Assembly: GCA_003258795.1 (NCBI GenBank)
Contig: QHMH01000007.1
Coordinates: 62,001-126,000 of the forward strand
Reading direction: 5' to 3'
From: Candidatus Melainabacteria bacterium
GTDB lineage: Bacteria > Cyanobacteriota > Vampirovibrionia > Gastranaerophilales > Gastranaerophilaceae
DNA length: 64,000 bases
Below, piece by piece: positions 1-8,685 of the stretch (within the stretch, counting starts at the first letter, position 1; each line of letters starts with the position of its first letter). The notes beneath the pieces are model-generated. The model made no database searches. It was not told the DNA's origin and saw only the letters and a program-made list of their open reading frames with translations. A program made the translations under genes and the position numbers.

Positions 1-1
1 A

Positions 2-802
2 AGGGTGTTTAAAGAAAATCCAGATATAAAACATCCAACTATCAGAATTGCATTTACTCCAGACGAAGAAACAGGCATGGGTATTTCAAAGTTTGATATA
101 AAGAAATTTGGAGCAGATCTTGCCTATACAATAGATGGTGATGAACCAAATGTTATCGAGGATGAATCTTTTAATGCATTTAACCCAGAGATAACAATAA
201 AAGGAAAAAGTGTTCATACGGGTTTTGCAAAAGAAGGAGGAATGATAAATGCAGCTTTAATCGCAGCATGGATTGCAAATAAATTGCCAAAAGGTCAAAC
301 CCCTCAAGAAACAGATGGACGTAAGGGATTTTTCCATGTATCAAGCATCACTGGCAATGTTTCAGAAACAAAAATAAACATGTTGGTTAGAGATCACGAC
401 ATTAAAAAAGCTAAAAAAAGAATAGAAATATTGAAAAAAATTATTTCAAAGGCAGAAAAGAAATTTGGCTGTGAAATAGAATTCAATCCGAAGGAACGTT
501 ATCATAACATGAAAGAATTTATTGATAAGTTTCCAGAAGTTAAGAAATTTGCAATAGAAGGAATTAAACGTTCTAATCTTAAACCGATTACAAAAGCAAT
601 TAGAGGTGGTACAGATGGTTCCCAACTATCAATAAAAGGATTACCAACTCCAAATTTGGGTACTGGTGGTGCAAACTTCCATTCTAAAAAAGAATTTGTT
701 GTTATTGAAAGCATGATGAAAAGTGTTGAAAATATTATAAACATAATGAACGTATGGGCAGAAAACGCACCTAAGATTATCTCGAAAACGCTTATCAGAT
801 AA
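2..802 (+). CDS. pepT: Peptidase T (tripeptide aminopeptidase), 3' part
   Basis: Cytoplasmic M20-family zinc aminopeptidase that removes the N-terminal residue from tripeptides. The gene is cut by the window edge: the reading frame is open from base 2, and the GTG at base 5 is an internal codon, not a start. The 266 visible residues align with roughly the last two thirds of the usual ~408-residue PepT. Near the beginning is the FTPDEE segment that holds the catalytic glutamate and a metal ligand. The middle has an NVHPG-like dimerisation segment (here KSVHTGFAKEGGMINA). The end has the conserved RGGTDGSQLSIKGLPTPNLGTGG run and the terminal histidine ligand (NFHSKKEF). A strong hairpin terminator follows directly. 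Confidence 0.95.
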   Translation, partial: RVFKENPDIKHPTIRIAFTPDEETGMGISKFDIKKFGADLAYTIDGDEPNVIEDESFNAFNPEITIKGKSVHTGFAKEGGMINAALIAAWIANKLPKGQTPQETDGRKGFFHVSSITGNVSETKINMLVRDHDIKKAKKRIEILKKIISKAEKKFGCEIEFNPKERYHNMKEFIDKFPEVKKFAIEGIKRSNLKPITKAIRGGTDGSQLSIKGLPTPNLGTGGANFHSKKEFVVIESMMKSVENIINIMNVWAENAPKIISKTLIR

Positions 803-821
803 ATTTTGAATATACAATAAA

Positions 822-853
822 AAAAGAGCCCATTAGGGCTCTTTTCTTTTTTA
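822..853. terminator. Bidirectional intrinsic terminator after pepT
   Basis: A perfect 10-bp stem (AAAAGAGCCC at 822-831, GGGCTCTTTT at 836-845) with loop ATTA is followed by a T-rich tail on the plus strand and an A-rich flank giving U's on the minus strand. It lies between the convergent ends of pepT and the small minus-strand gene. Confidence 0.9.
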
Positions 854-1042
854 ACCTTTTAGTTTGGAAACAAAATTGCTAACTTCAAAGACTGTGTCGT
901 TAACAAAATCTTTCATTAAATCAACAAGACTCCTTTCATCAAGTACGTTAAAAGCATAATAGATAGGGTCTTTTGCATTGTTAAATCTCATTCTTTTATC
1001 GGTTTTTCCGATAAATTTCATGTTTTCAAGTGCTGTTTCCAT
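851..1042 (-). CDS. Small protein of unknown function (63 aa)
   Basis: I do not recognise this protein. The open frame extends up to 1108, but only through a TTG codon. The ATG at 1042 is preceded by AGAGAG nine bases upstream, so I chose it. The product is soluble, mixed-charge and without a signal peptide or membrane segment; it starts METALENMKF and ends in FVSKLKG. It stands alone and convergent to pepT, sharing the terminator. Its small size and the weak ribosome binding site leave some doubt that it is a gene. Confidence 0.55.
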   Translation of the reverse strand: METALENMKFIGKTDKRMRFNNAKDPIYYAFNVLDERSLVDLMKDFVNDTVFEVSNFVSKLKG

Positions 1043-1193
1043 AACTACAAATCTCTCTTTACTCTTACTTACATGTATATAAAGTATTTTTATTTTAAAG
1101 AATTTCAATACAACCCTAAAAACTTAACATTCTTAACATTGTAATTTTTTTTAAAGTGTTTTATTATTGTCGTGTGAAATCAGGAGAAATTTT

Positions 1194-1658
1194 ATGAAAA
1201 AAATATTTTTATCATTAGTTGTTATGCTTATTGGAGTTTCGGTTTTTGCATCGGAACAAGAAGCGAAGACATTTTTTAATCGTTACGTAAGTGCAGCAAA
1301 CAATTATTCTACATCAGTTCCAAATTTTTATTCTCCTAATGCAAAAATAATAAGACAAGTAATAAAACCTAATGGAGCATTAGTGAATGTTCCTTTTAAA
1401 ATGTCTGATTACAAAACGCAGATGAAAATAAGTTCAAGTGTTGCAAAAATGAAAAAATATAAGAATTATTATTCAAACATAAAAGTTACAAAGATAAATG
1501 ATAAAACATATAAAATAAGCGCATACAGACAACCCTCAACAGGTGGTCCTAAATTAAAAACAGAAACAACTGTTCAGGAGCAAAAGGGTGGAAATTGGCT
1601 TATCATAGAAGAACTAATGCAAACAAAAGAACAGGTTTTTCTTAAGTACGCAAAATAA
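1194..1658 (+). CDS. Exported small NTF2-like protein
   Basis: The open frame begins at 1167, but the ATG at 1194 has a good CAGGAGAA site seven bases upstream and opens a clear signal peptide (MKKIFLSLVVMLIGVSVFA, predicted cleavage before SEQ). The mature part, about 135 residues, has the rhythm of a SnoaL/NTF2-like cone fold: a helix with FFNRYVSAANN, a FYSPNAKII strand, a basic middle, and a closing GNWLIIEELM strand. This fold serves as ligand-binding or immunity-type modules, so no activity can be given. It ends 12 bases before aroC and could be co-transcribed with it, although the functions look unrelated. The fold assignment is by pattern only. Confidence 0.82.
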   Translation: MKKIFLSLVVMLIGVSVFASEQEAKTFFNRYVSAANNYSTSVPNFYSPNAKIIRQVIKPNGALVNVPFKMSDYKTQMKISSSVAKMKKYKNYYSNIKVTKINDKTYKISAYRQPSTGGPKLKTETTVQEQKGGNWLIIEELMQTKEQVFLKYAK

Positions 1659-1670
1659 GGAATATTGTAT

Positions 1671-2738
1671 ATGTTTAAGAACTTTAGATTTTTAACGTCA
1701 GGTGAATCTCATGGAAAATGTCTGACGGGAATTATAGAAGGTATGCCTTCTGGGTTTGAAATTTGTCCTGAAAAAATAAATAAGGATTTAGGGCGTCGTC
1801 AATCTGGCTTTGGACGAGGCGACAGAATGAAAATTGAACTTGATGAGGTTGAAATTAAATCAGGAGTTAGATTTGGAAAAACGACAGGAGCTCCAATTTG
1901 TCTTGAAATAAAAAATAAAGATTATGTAAATTGGAAAAAGGTTATGAGTGTTTTGAAGTCTGACAAAAATTCAAGTAAGTCTTTCACTATTCCGAGAGCG
2001 GGTCATGCTGATTTTGCAGGAAAGATTAAATATGACTTAAAGGATTTAAGAGATGTTCTTGAACGAGCAAGTGCCAGAAAAACAGCAATGAACGTGGCAA
2101 TTGGTTCTGTTGCAAAACAATTTCTTAATGAGTTTTCTATCGAAATAGAAAGCAGAGTACTTTCTATTTATGGCAAAAAAACAAACACTAAAGAAGAAAT
2201 CGAAAAAGCAAAACTTGATGGAGAATCTTTGGGTGGAAGTTTTGAAGTTGTAGTAAAAAATGTTCCAATTGGACTTGGAAGTTATGTTCAGTGGGATAGG
2301 AAGCTTGATGGGCTTTTGGCTCAAGCAATAATTAGTATACCTGCTGTAAAAGCTGTTGAATTTGGACTTGGTCAAAATTATGAAAAATACAGGGGAAGTG
2401 AAGTTTGTGATGAAATTTCTTTTGTAAATGGTCGTTATGTCAGAAAATCAAACAATGCTGGTGGCATTGAAGGTGGAATGTCAAATGGCGAAAATATAGT
2501 TATTAGAGCCGTTATGAAACCTGTTCCAACCATAAAAAAAGAAGTAAAATCAGTAGACATGGAAGATAATACCAATACTACATCATTTTATGAAAGAAGT
2601 GATACATGTGCGGTAGAAGCTTGTTCCGTTATTGCAGAAGCTATGGTTGCTTGTGTTATTACCGATGAATTTCTTGATAAATTTGGTAGAGATAACTATA
2701 CTGAAATCAGAAAAAACTATGAGAATAGGGAAGTCTAA
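1671..2738 (+). CDS. aroC: Chorismate synthase
   Basis: Converts 5-enolpyruvylshikimate-3-phosphate to chorismate with reduced FMN, the last step of the shikimate pathway. An in-frame TTG lies at 1665, but the ATG at 1671 has AAGG ten bases upstream and gives the family N terminus MFKNFRFLTSGESHGK. Signature runs are present in order: GESHG near residue 11, RRQSGFGRGDRM near 42-53, RAGHADFAG near 108, RASARKTAMNVAIGSVA near 133-149, GGIEGGMSNG and the C-terminal RSDTCAVEACSVIAEAM. Length (355 aa) is normal. The next gene, an AroK-AroB fusion, starts two bases after the stop, so both form a shikimate operon. Confidence 0.97.
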   Translation: MFKNFRFLTSGESHGKCLTGIIEGMPSGFEICPEKINKDLGRRQSGFGRGDRMKIELDEVEIKSGVRFGKTTGAPICLEIKNKDYVNWKKVMSVLKSDKNSSKSFTIPRAGHADFAGKIKYDLKDLRDVLERASARKTAMNVAIGSVAKQFLNEFSIEIESRVLSIYGKKTNTKEEIEKAKLDGESLGGSFEVVVKNVPIGLGSYVQWDRKLDGLLAQAIISIPAVKAVEFGLGQNYEKYRGSEVCDEISFVNGRYVRKSNNAGGIEGGMSNGENIVIRAVMKPVPTIKKEVKSVDMEDNTNTTSFYERSDTCAVEACSVIAEAMVACVITDEFLDKFGRDNYTEIRKNYENREV

Positions 2739-2740
2739 AA

Positions 2741-4306
2741 ATGGATAATAAAAAAAACATTATTTTAGTTGGTATGCCTGGTGCAGGAAAAACATATATT
2801 GGAGAAAAATTATCAGAAAAACTTAAAGAGTTTAAGTTTGTCGATACAGATGCTCTTATAGAAAAAAGATTAGAGATGTCTGTTGTAGAAATCTTTGAAA
2901 ATAGGGGCGAAATTGCTTTCAGAAAAGAAGAAGATGCGGTAATAAATGAGCTTATTAACTCTGAAGATAAACAAATTATTGCATTAGGTGGTGGCGCATT
3001 TAGAGATAAGAATATAAAACTCCTTAAAAAAAATGGAGTAATTTTCTATTTAAAAGCCCCAATTAACCTTCTCTATGAAAGAATTAAAAATGAAGCAACA
3101 AGACCAATGTTTCTTAATAGTGATAATGTCAAAATTAAACTTGCTAAAATACTTGAAGAAAGAGAACCGAACTTCTTAAAAGCAAACTTTATAATTGAAC
3201 AAGATAAATATACAACAGAAGAACTTTTGAATTATATAATCAAAGAATATGAAATTTTAAAAGATTGTATAGATATTCTTCCTTCTCCTGTTTTTATTAC
3301 AAATGGAGATTTTAATTCTTTTGAAGAAAAAATTTCTCAATATGTAAGTGGAAAAGGTTTAGTTTTAATAGATGAAAAAATTGAAAAATTATACGGTAAA
3401 CGTCTTCAATTAAAAAATTATCCACGATATGTTTTAAAAGAAGGTGAAGCTCAAAAAAATATAAAAAACTACGAAAAAATTATTGATTTTGCAATTCAAA
3501 ATAAAATTGAACGGGGAGATACACTAATAGCAATAGGTGGTGGAGTTACTGGTGATATTGGAGGTTTTGTTGCCTCAACATATTTAAGGGGTATAAATCT
3601 TCTCCATGTTCCAACAACACTGCTTGCCTGTGTAGATTCTTCAATTGGTGGTAAAAATGGAATAAATACTTTAAGAGGAAAAAATCTTATTGGGACATTT
3701 TATCAACCTAAAGCTATATTTTGTAACCTTAATTTCTTGTTGACACTTGACGACAAACAATTCAAAACAGGCATGGCAGAGGTTTTGAAATATGCGTTTA
3801 TAGAATATTCATGCAATTCTGAAACAGAATATAATCTCTTAGAATACCTCGAAAAAAATATTGAACAAATCAAATCAAGGGATGAAAAAACAATTGAAGA
3901 AATCGTGAGGATTTGCGTCGAACTCAAGTCTTATGTTGTATTTAAAGATGAAAAAGAAAAAGGATTAAGACAGATTTTAAATTTTGGGCACACTTATGGT
4001 CATGCACTTGAAAAAATATCGAATTATAAATTAACTCACGGTGAAGCAGTGGCAAGAGGAATTATATTTGCATTTGAATTAGCTCTAAAAAATAGACTTA
4101 TAAGTCGAAAATATTTTGAAAGGAGTATGAATCTTTTGAAATCTTATGATTTATATACCCCAATAAAAAGCGTAAATAAAAAAGTTGTAGAAGTGATGGA
4201 GCTTGATAAAAAGATTAAAAATGGAAAAATCAATTTTGTTCTTCCGTTTTGTCCGAAAACAGTTGAAATAATGAAAATCAATCCACAATCTTTTATTCAC
4301 TCATAG
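2741..4306 (+). CDS. aroKB: Fused shikimate kinase / 3-dehydroquinate synthase
   Basis: One 521-residue polypeptide joins two non-consecutive shikimate enzymes. Residues 1-170 are shikimate kinase: Walker A GMPGAGKT at 11-18, the FVDTDALIE substrate loop, LGGGAF, and the lid arginines near RPMF. Residues from about 180 onward are 3-dehydroquinate synthase: an NAD-binding GGGVTGDIGGF near 266, the HVPTTLLACVDSSIGGKNGIN run, and zinc histidines in FGHTYGHALE near 416. The domain order kinase then synthase is as in other reported AroKB fusions. There is no stop or frameshift at the junction. It is translated directly behind aroC with a two-base gap. Confidence 0.95.
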   Translation: MDNKKNIILVGMPGAGKTYIGEKLSEKLKEFKFVDTDALIEKRLEMSVVEIFENRGEIAFRKEEDAVINELINSEDKQIIALGGGAFRDKNIKLLKKNGVIFYLKAPINLLYERIKNEATRPMFLNSDNVKIKLAKILEEREPNFLKANFIIEQDKYTTEELLNYIIKEYEILKDCIDILPSPVFITNGDFNSFEEKISQYVSGKGLVLIDEKIEKLYGKRLQLKNYPRYVLKEGEAQKNIKNYEKIIDFAIQNKIERGDTLIAIGGGVTGDIGGFVASTYLRGINLLHVPTTLLACVDSSIGGKNGINTLRGKNLIGTFYQPKAIFCNLNFLLTLDDKQFKTGMAEVLKYAFIEYSCNSETEYNLLEYLEKNIEQIKSRDEKTIEEIVRICVELKSYVVFKDEKEKGLRQILNFGHTYGHALEKISNYKLTHGEAVARGIIFAFELALKNRLISRKYFERSMNLLKSYDLYTPIKSVNKKVVEVMELDKKIKNGKINFVLPFCPKTVEIMKINPQSFIHS

Positions 4307-4361
4307 GTTTCTAATTAGATAATACACTTTCCTTTTGGCTTTGTTATTAAACCATAGACAA

Positions 4362-5288
4362 TTAGTGTAGAGCTGTTTTATTTCTTGAAACATTTAACAT
4401 TCTGTCTATACAAAAAAGTGCTTTATCAGAAACTTCTTTTTCTACTGTTATCTCGTGTTCTCCATTTACAAGAGAGTTGTATATGTCTTCAAGTGTATTC
4501 CATTTCATATTTGGACATATAATTGAATCTTTTATCAAGACAAAGTTTTTGTCTGGACAATCTCTCTTTAATCTATCAACAACACCTTTTTCAGTTGCAA
4601 TAACAAAATCTTTGCAATCACTTTCTTTTGCATACTTAATTATTGCTGCAGTACTTCCAACGAAATCCGAGTTTTTGGTAACTTCAAGTGAGCATTCAGG
4701 GTGAGCAAGAATTTTTGAGTTTGGATATTTTTCTCTTGCTTCTAAAATATCTTCTTTTCTTATTCTCAAGTGTGTTGGACAGTAACCATTGTAAGTCGTT
4801 ACTTTAACATTTCCGAGTTTAGATTCTACCCACTTGCCAAGATATGTATCAGGCAAAAATAGAACTTCTGGAACATTCAAACTTTTTACAATATCCACTG
4901 CATTAGAACTTGTACAGCATATATCACATTCAGCTTTGACTTCTGCTGTTGAATTTATATAACAAACAGTAGGAACATTCGAATTTTTAGATTTAAACTC
5001 TCTTAATTGATCTACATCAATCATATCTGCCATCAAACATCCAGAATTCATATTTGGCAAAAGAACTGTTTTTTCAGGACAAAGAATTTTTGCTGTTTGT
5101 GCCATGAAAAATACACCAGCAAAAACAATTATATCAGCATCTGTCTTTGCTGCAGCTTGACTTAAATATAAAGAATCTCCAACATAATCTGCAACCTCAT
5201 CAATTTCAACATTCTGGTAACAGTGCGCTAAAATGACAGCATTTTTTTCTTTTTTTATTTTGTTTATTTTTTCAATTAAATTTTTCAC
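4362..5288 (-). CDS. nadA: Quinolinate synthase A
   Basis: Condenses iminoaspartate (from aspartate) with dihydroxyacetone phosphate to quinolinate in NAD biosynthesis, using a 4Fe-4S cluster. The start is GTG at 5288, with GAGGAA eight bases upstream. The three cluster cysteines sit at positions expected for the short (Thermotoga-type) family: C84 in NSGCLMADM, C170 in YNGYCPTHLR, and C258 in IICPNMKWNT. Other family runs are ILAHCYQ, VGDSLYLSQ, and STAAIIKYA. Length (308 aa) is normal. nadB and nadC are not nearby, so the gene is isolated. It is divergent from the two small genes at 5465. Confidence 0.96.
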   Translation of the reverse strand: MKNLIEKINKIKKEKNAVILAHCYQNVEIDEVADYVGDSLYLSQAAAKTDADIIVFAGVFFMAQTAKILCPEKTVLLPNMNSGCLMADMIDVDQLREFKSKNSNVPTVCYINSTAEVKAECDICCTSSNAVDIVKSLNVPEVLFLPDTYLGKWVESKLGNVKVTTYNGYCPTHLRIRKEDILEAREKYPNSKILAHPECSLEVTKNSDFVGSTAAIIKYAKESDCKDFVIATEKGVVDRLKRDCPDKNFVLIKDSIICPNMKWNTLEDIYNSLVNGEHEITVEKEVSDKALFCIDRMLNVSRNKTALH

Positions 5289-5464
5289 AGTTCGTTTCCT
5301 CGTTGAGAAAATTATATAACAAAACGTTATTCCAAATAATATAAAGAAACAAATATGAAGAAATATTAACGAGATTTCATGAAAAACATGGATTGGATTA
5401 AAGAATCAAAAATTTTCACCGATAACAATAGCATGTAAGTCATGGAAATTTTAAGGAGAAGCCT

Positions 5465-5662
5465 ATGAAAGAAAAATTTCTAAATATTGAAGAGGAACTG
5501 GTTGATTTTGCTGAAGTTAGCGGATTTGATTTTCAATCTGGAAGATTTTTAGCAAATGGAAACTTGCTTAATAATGCGGTTATGAAAGAAAAAAGTTCTG
5601 TCGATTTGTTAAATGTAGTTAAATCTGTATTTGTTAAACCGACAAAAATAAAGGAGATATAA
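5465..5662 (+). CDS. Small protein of unknown function (65 aa), first of a pair
   Basis: I do not recognise it. The ATG has a strong site (AAGGAG, seven bases upstream). The protein is soluble and mildly acidic at the N terminus (MKEKFLNIEEELVDFAEVSG), with no cysteines or membrane segment. It is followed by a second 65-residue gene whose ribosome binding site AAGGAG overlaps the end of this one, so the two are translated as a pair and end at a strong terminator. Identical length is coincidental: the sequences are not alike. Confidence 0.75.
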   Translation: MKEKFLNIEEELVDFAEVSGFDFQSGRFLANGNLLNNAVMKEKSSVDLLNVVKSVFVKPTKIKEI

Positions 5663-5665
5663 TTC

Positions 5666-5863
5666 GTGAAAAAAGATTTTGAAAAAAGATTTTCTGGTGA
5701 ATGGGTTTCTTCTACGTGGTTTGAAGTTGATAAGTCACCAGTGATAAGAAAAGAAAAAAGTATTGCAGAATTAGAAAAAGAATTGGAGGTTTTAAACGAA
5801 AATATCTTTAACATTGAGCAAAGACAAAGAATGTTGAAGAATTTATCAAAATTGTATGAATAA
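5666..5863 (+). CDS. Small coiled-coil protein of unknown function (65 aa), second of a pair
   Basis: The start is GTG at 5666, four bases after the stop of the preceding gene, with AAGGAGATAT just upstream. The C-terminal half (IAELEKELEVLNENIFNIEQRQRMLKNL, residues 32-60) has heptad leucines and isoleucines typical of a short coiled coil. The N-terminal part has KRFSGEWVSSTWFEVDKSP, probably a small folded or binding segment. No function can be assigned. It forms a two-gene transcription unit with the gene at 5465, closed by the hairpin at 5863-5890. Confidence 0.75.
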   Translation: MKKDFEKRFSGEWVSSTWFEVDKSPVIRKEKSIAELEKELEVLNENIFNIEQRQRMLKNLSKLYE

Positions 5864-5893
5864 AAAAACGGACATAATTGTCCGTTTTTTTTT
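5863..5893. terminator. Bidirectional intrinsic terminator
   Basis: The stem ACGGACA / TGTCCGT (5868-5874 and 5879-5885, loop TAAT) extends through A and T tracts to 12 bp, with T's on both strands. It separates the small-gene pair from the convergent MATE exporter gene. Confidence 0.9.
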
Positions 5894-7193
5894 AATTTTT
5901 TAACTGTTTAAACTTTCTTATCATCACAGTAAAAAGACCAGTTCCAAGAGATGCGATTGAGAGGGTTAGTCCCACCCAAAAACCAAAAAGCTTCAAATTA
6001 TAGCCAAAAGCAAGAATGTAACCAATTGGTAATCCTATTACCCAATATGCGATGAAATTTCCTATCATAATTATATTTGTATTTTTCAAACCCTTAAAAA
6101 TTCCCCCTAAAGAAATTTGTAATCCATCAAATATTTGATAAAAAGCTATCAACATTAAAATAGGAATACTTGATGCAACCAAATTGTTATCATTAGAGAA
6201 TATTTTTATGCATTGGGTAGGGAAGAGTAAAAATATTATTGCACAAATGGTCATAAATCCTACAGACATTCCAAGTCCAGAAAAAGCGTATCGTTTAAGT
6301 TCTTCAAAGTTTTTTGCACCATTTTCAAATCCAACCTTAACAGAGATTGCATTTGCGATTGCCATAGGAATCATAAATGTCGCATTTGTTAAAGTACAAA
6401 GAATACTTTGGATTGCAGCATAGAGTCCAGAAATTCTTGCAACGAATATCGTTACCGCATTCCAAGCTGCAACTTCTATTAAAACTGCGCCAGATATAGG
6501 TAGTCCCATCTTTATTATTTCCTTAAAGTAGGAGCTATCCCTATAAAACTTAAGTTTAAACAGTTTTAAACACCACAAAAATAAGATAATTCCAATTATA
6601 AGTCTTGAAATTGTTGTTGCTATTGCAAGTCCTAAAGCTCCATATTCTGGTAATCCGTACCACCCAAAAACGAATACAAAGTTTAAATAGAGATTTAAAA
6701 ATACACAAAAAATATTTAAAATATTTGGGAATATTACAATTTCGAATGCCTGTAAATATTCTTTCAACCCAACAAAGAGATATACTCCAAAGTTTGAAAA
6801 AGAACAAACAAACATATATTTTTTAATGTCTGGAATGAGTTTATCTTCAAATCCTAAATAATCAACAAGTGGAATTGTTGCAATTGATAAAATACAAATT
6901 ATAGTTGCTAATATCATAGAAAACTCAATAGTAGGGTAAAAATATTTTTTTATCGCAAATTTTTCTCCTCTAAAGTTTGATAATAGAGGAGATATAGCAG
7001 ATAAAAGGCTGACCCCAAAAAGAAAAATATTCATAAGTATAGAGTTTGCAATTGAAACAGAGGCAAGAACATCTGTTGAGTATCTTGCCGCAACAAAGAC
7101 ATCTCCAAATCCTACAAGAACAATTCCGAGATTACCAACAATTAGAGGTGTGGCTAATTTTAATAGTTTTCTTGCGTTTTTAAAATAGTGCAT
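5892..7193 (-). CDS. MATE-family multidrug/sodium exporter (NorM type)
   Basis: Integral membrane antiporter that would expel cationic compounds using an ion gradient. The frame extends to a TTG at 7211, but ATG 7193 is preceded by AGGGAA at a good distance and lies just after the mnmE stop (7196-7198), so 433 residues are chosen. About twelve hydrophobic segments are visible in two similar halves, each opening with a MATE-type helix (LLKLATPLIVGNLGIVLVGFGD and IIKMGLPISGAVLIEVAAWN). Substrate cannot be predicted. It is directly downstream of mnmE on the same strand with a two-base gap, so it is probably co-transcribed. The product ends at the shared terminator. Confidence 0.9.
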   Translation of the reverse strand: MHYFKNARKLLKLATPLIVGNLGIVLVGFGDVFVAARYSTDVLASVSIANSILMNIFLFGVSLLSAISPLLSNFRGEKFAIKKYFYPTIEFSMILATIICILSIATIPLVDYLGFEDKLIPDIKKYMFVCSFSNFGVYLFVGLKEYLQAFEIVIFPNILNIFCVFLNLYLNFVFVFGWYGLPEYGALGLAIATTISRLIIGIILFLWCLKLFKLKFYRDSSYFKEIIKMGLPISGAVLIEVAAWNAVTIFVARISGLYAAIQSILCTLTNATFMIPMAIANAISVKVGFENGAKNFEELKRYAFSGLGMSVGFMTICAIIFLLFPTQCIKIFSNDNNLVASSIPILMLIAFYQIFDGLQISLGGIFKGLKNTNIIMIGNFIAYWVIGLPIGYILAFGYNLKLFGFWVGLTLSIASLGTGLFTVMIRKFKQLKN

Positions 7194-7195
7194 TG

Positions 7196-8533
7196 CTATT
7201 TCCCTATACAAAAGTTTTCGAAAATATTATTTAAAATGTCGTCAGTTATGACTTCTCCAGTTATTTCCTCAAGGCTTAAAAGTGCAGCTTTCACATCGAT
7301 AGAAATCAAATCCTGCAAGTCTTTTCTTTTTGTAGTTTCAAGTGCTTGAACAAGACTTTTTTCAGCTTTTCTCAAACAATCTTGTTGTCTTGAATTTGTG
7401 ACGAACTCTGTATCTTCTATGGTTTTATGGTTTATTATTTCTTTGATTTTTTCTTTCAGTTCTTCAAAGCCATCTTTTGTTTTGGTTGAGAGATAAAAAA
7501 CATTGTTTTCTTTGTTTTCTATTAAGTCAGATTTATTAGCAATTTTAATATGATTTTTATCTTTAATAAAATCCATTATTTCAATATCTTCTTTTGTCAA
7601 TCCTTTCGATGCATCGTATAGAAATAGAACTAAATCAGCTTGTTGAGCGGTTTGTTTGGAGTACTGAATTCCTATTTCTTCTACCTTATCAGAGGTATTT
7701 TCATCTCTAATACCAGCGGTGTCAAGCAGTGTCACAGAAATTCCATCGAAATCAAGTGATTCTGTTAACACATCTCTTGTTGTACCTGCAATGTCAGTTA
7801 CGATAGCTCTATCAAGATTTAAAAATGAGTTGAACAATGAAGATTTTCCAACATTTGGTTTTCCGACAATCGCAATTTTTATCCCTTGTCTTAAAATGTT
7901 TGAGCTATCTGCGGATTTTAAAATTTCTCTAATTTCAAAAAGTGCAGAGTTTATTTCATTTTCCAAATCTTCATACTCTGGTTCTTTGACATCTTCTGGA
8001 AAATCAATTCCTGCAATAATCTTTGATAAGGTATCAAATATGCTTTTTTTTATTTTTTCAATTTTTTGACTCAAAACTCCTGATAGATTTTGAGCCGATT
8101 TTACAGCAAACTTTGAAGTTTTAGCATGGATTAAATCACAAACAGCTTCAGCTTGTGAAAGGTCCAATTTATGATTTAAAAATGCTCTTTTGGTAAATTC
8201 TCCTCTTTGAGCAATTCTTGCCCCATTAGATAGAATTAGGTCAAGGATGTTTTTTAAAACTTTGACTCCACCATGACATTGGATTTCAATTACATCTTCT
8301 CCAGTATAACTATGAGGGTTTTTAAAAGGTAATAAAATAACTTCATCCATTACAATGTTATTTTCATCTACAATTTTTCCATAATTTATTTTGCCAACAG
8401 AAATTTTTCCAGAAAAAATTTTTTCTGCAATATCAAAACTTTTATCTCCAGATATTCTTATAACACCAACCCCGCCTGTTCCCAATGGGGTAGCTATCGC
8501 TGTTATTGTTTCAAATTCTGCATTTATGTTCAT
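7196..8533 (-). CDS. mnmE: tRNA modification GTPase MnmE
   Basis: GTPase that, with MnmG, installs the carboxymethylaminomethyl group on U34 of tRNAs. The frame opens with a GTG at 8560, but the ATG at 8533 follows AGAGG at a five-base spacing and gives the family N terminus MNINAEFETITAIATPLG. In order: the N-terminal folate-binding domain (GVIRISG, SYTGEDVIEIQCHGG), the helical domain, the G domain (Walker A GKPNVGKSS, DTAGIRD, NKSD), and the C-terminal CIGK motif that ends the protein exactly as in functional MnmE. 445 residues is normal. mnmA is at 49184, so both sides of U34 modification are encoded. Confidence 0.97.
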   Translation of the reverse strand: MNINAEFETITAIATPLGTGGVGVIRISGDKSFDIAEKIFSGKISVGKINYGKIVDENNIVMDEVILLPFKNPHSYTGEDVIEIQCHGGVKVLKNILDLILSNGARIAQRGEFTKRAFLNHKLDLSQAEAVCDLIHAKTSKFAVKSAQNLSGVLSQKIEKIKKSIFDTLSKIIAGIDFPEDVKEPEYEDLENEINSALFEIREILKSADSSNILRQGIKIAIVGKPNVGKSSLFNSFLNLDRAIVTDIAGTTRDVLTESLDFDGISVTLLDTAGIRDENTSDKVEEIGIQYSKQTAQQADLVLFLYDASKGLTKEDIEIMDFIKDKNHIKIANKSDLIENKENNVFYLSTKTKDGFEELKEKIKEIINHKTIEDTEFVTNSRQQDCLRKAEKSLVQALETTKRKDLQDLISIDVKAALLSLEEITGEVITDDILNNIFENFCIGK

Positions 8534-8641
8534 TTTTGCCTCTAAAGGACATGTTACCACAAAAAAACATGTTGACTTTCAAAAAATAAACATTAAAAAA
8601 AGACTACATCAAACAAATGATTTATGTGTGTAATGAGTAGA

Positions 8642-8647
8642 TATAAT
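8642..8647 (+). promoter_or_regulatory. Candidate -10 box for the flagellar rod genes
   Basis: A perfect TATAAT lies 38 bases before the ATG at 8686, in the 150-base spacer between divergent mnmE and the rod genes. I see no convincing -35 at 16-18 bases and no sigma-28-type consensus, so this is a weak call. Confidence 0.35.
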
Positions 8648-8685
8648 TCTAAAAAAGAGGGAAAATAAAATCAGAGGGCAGGATT

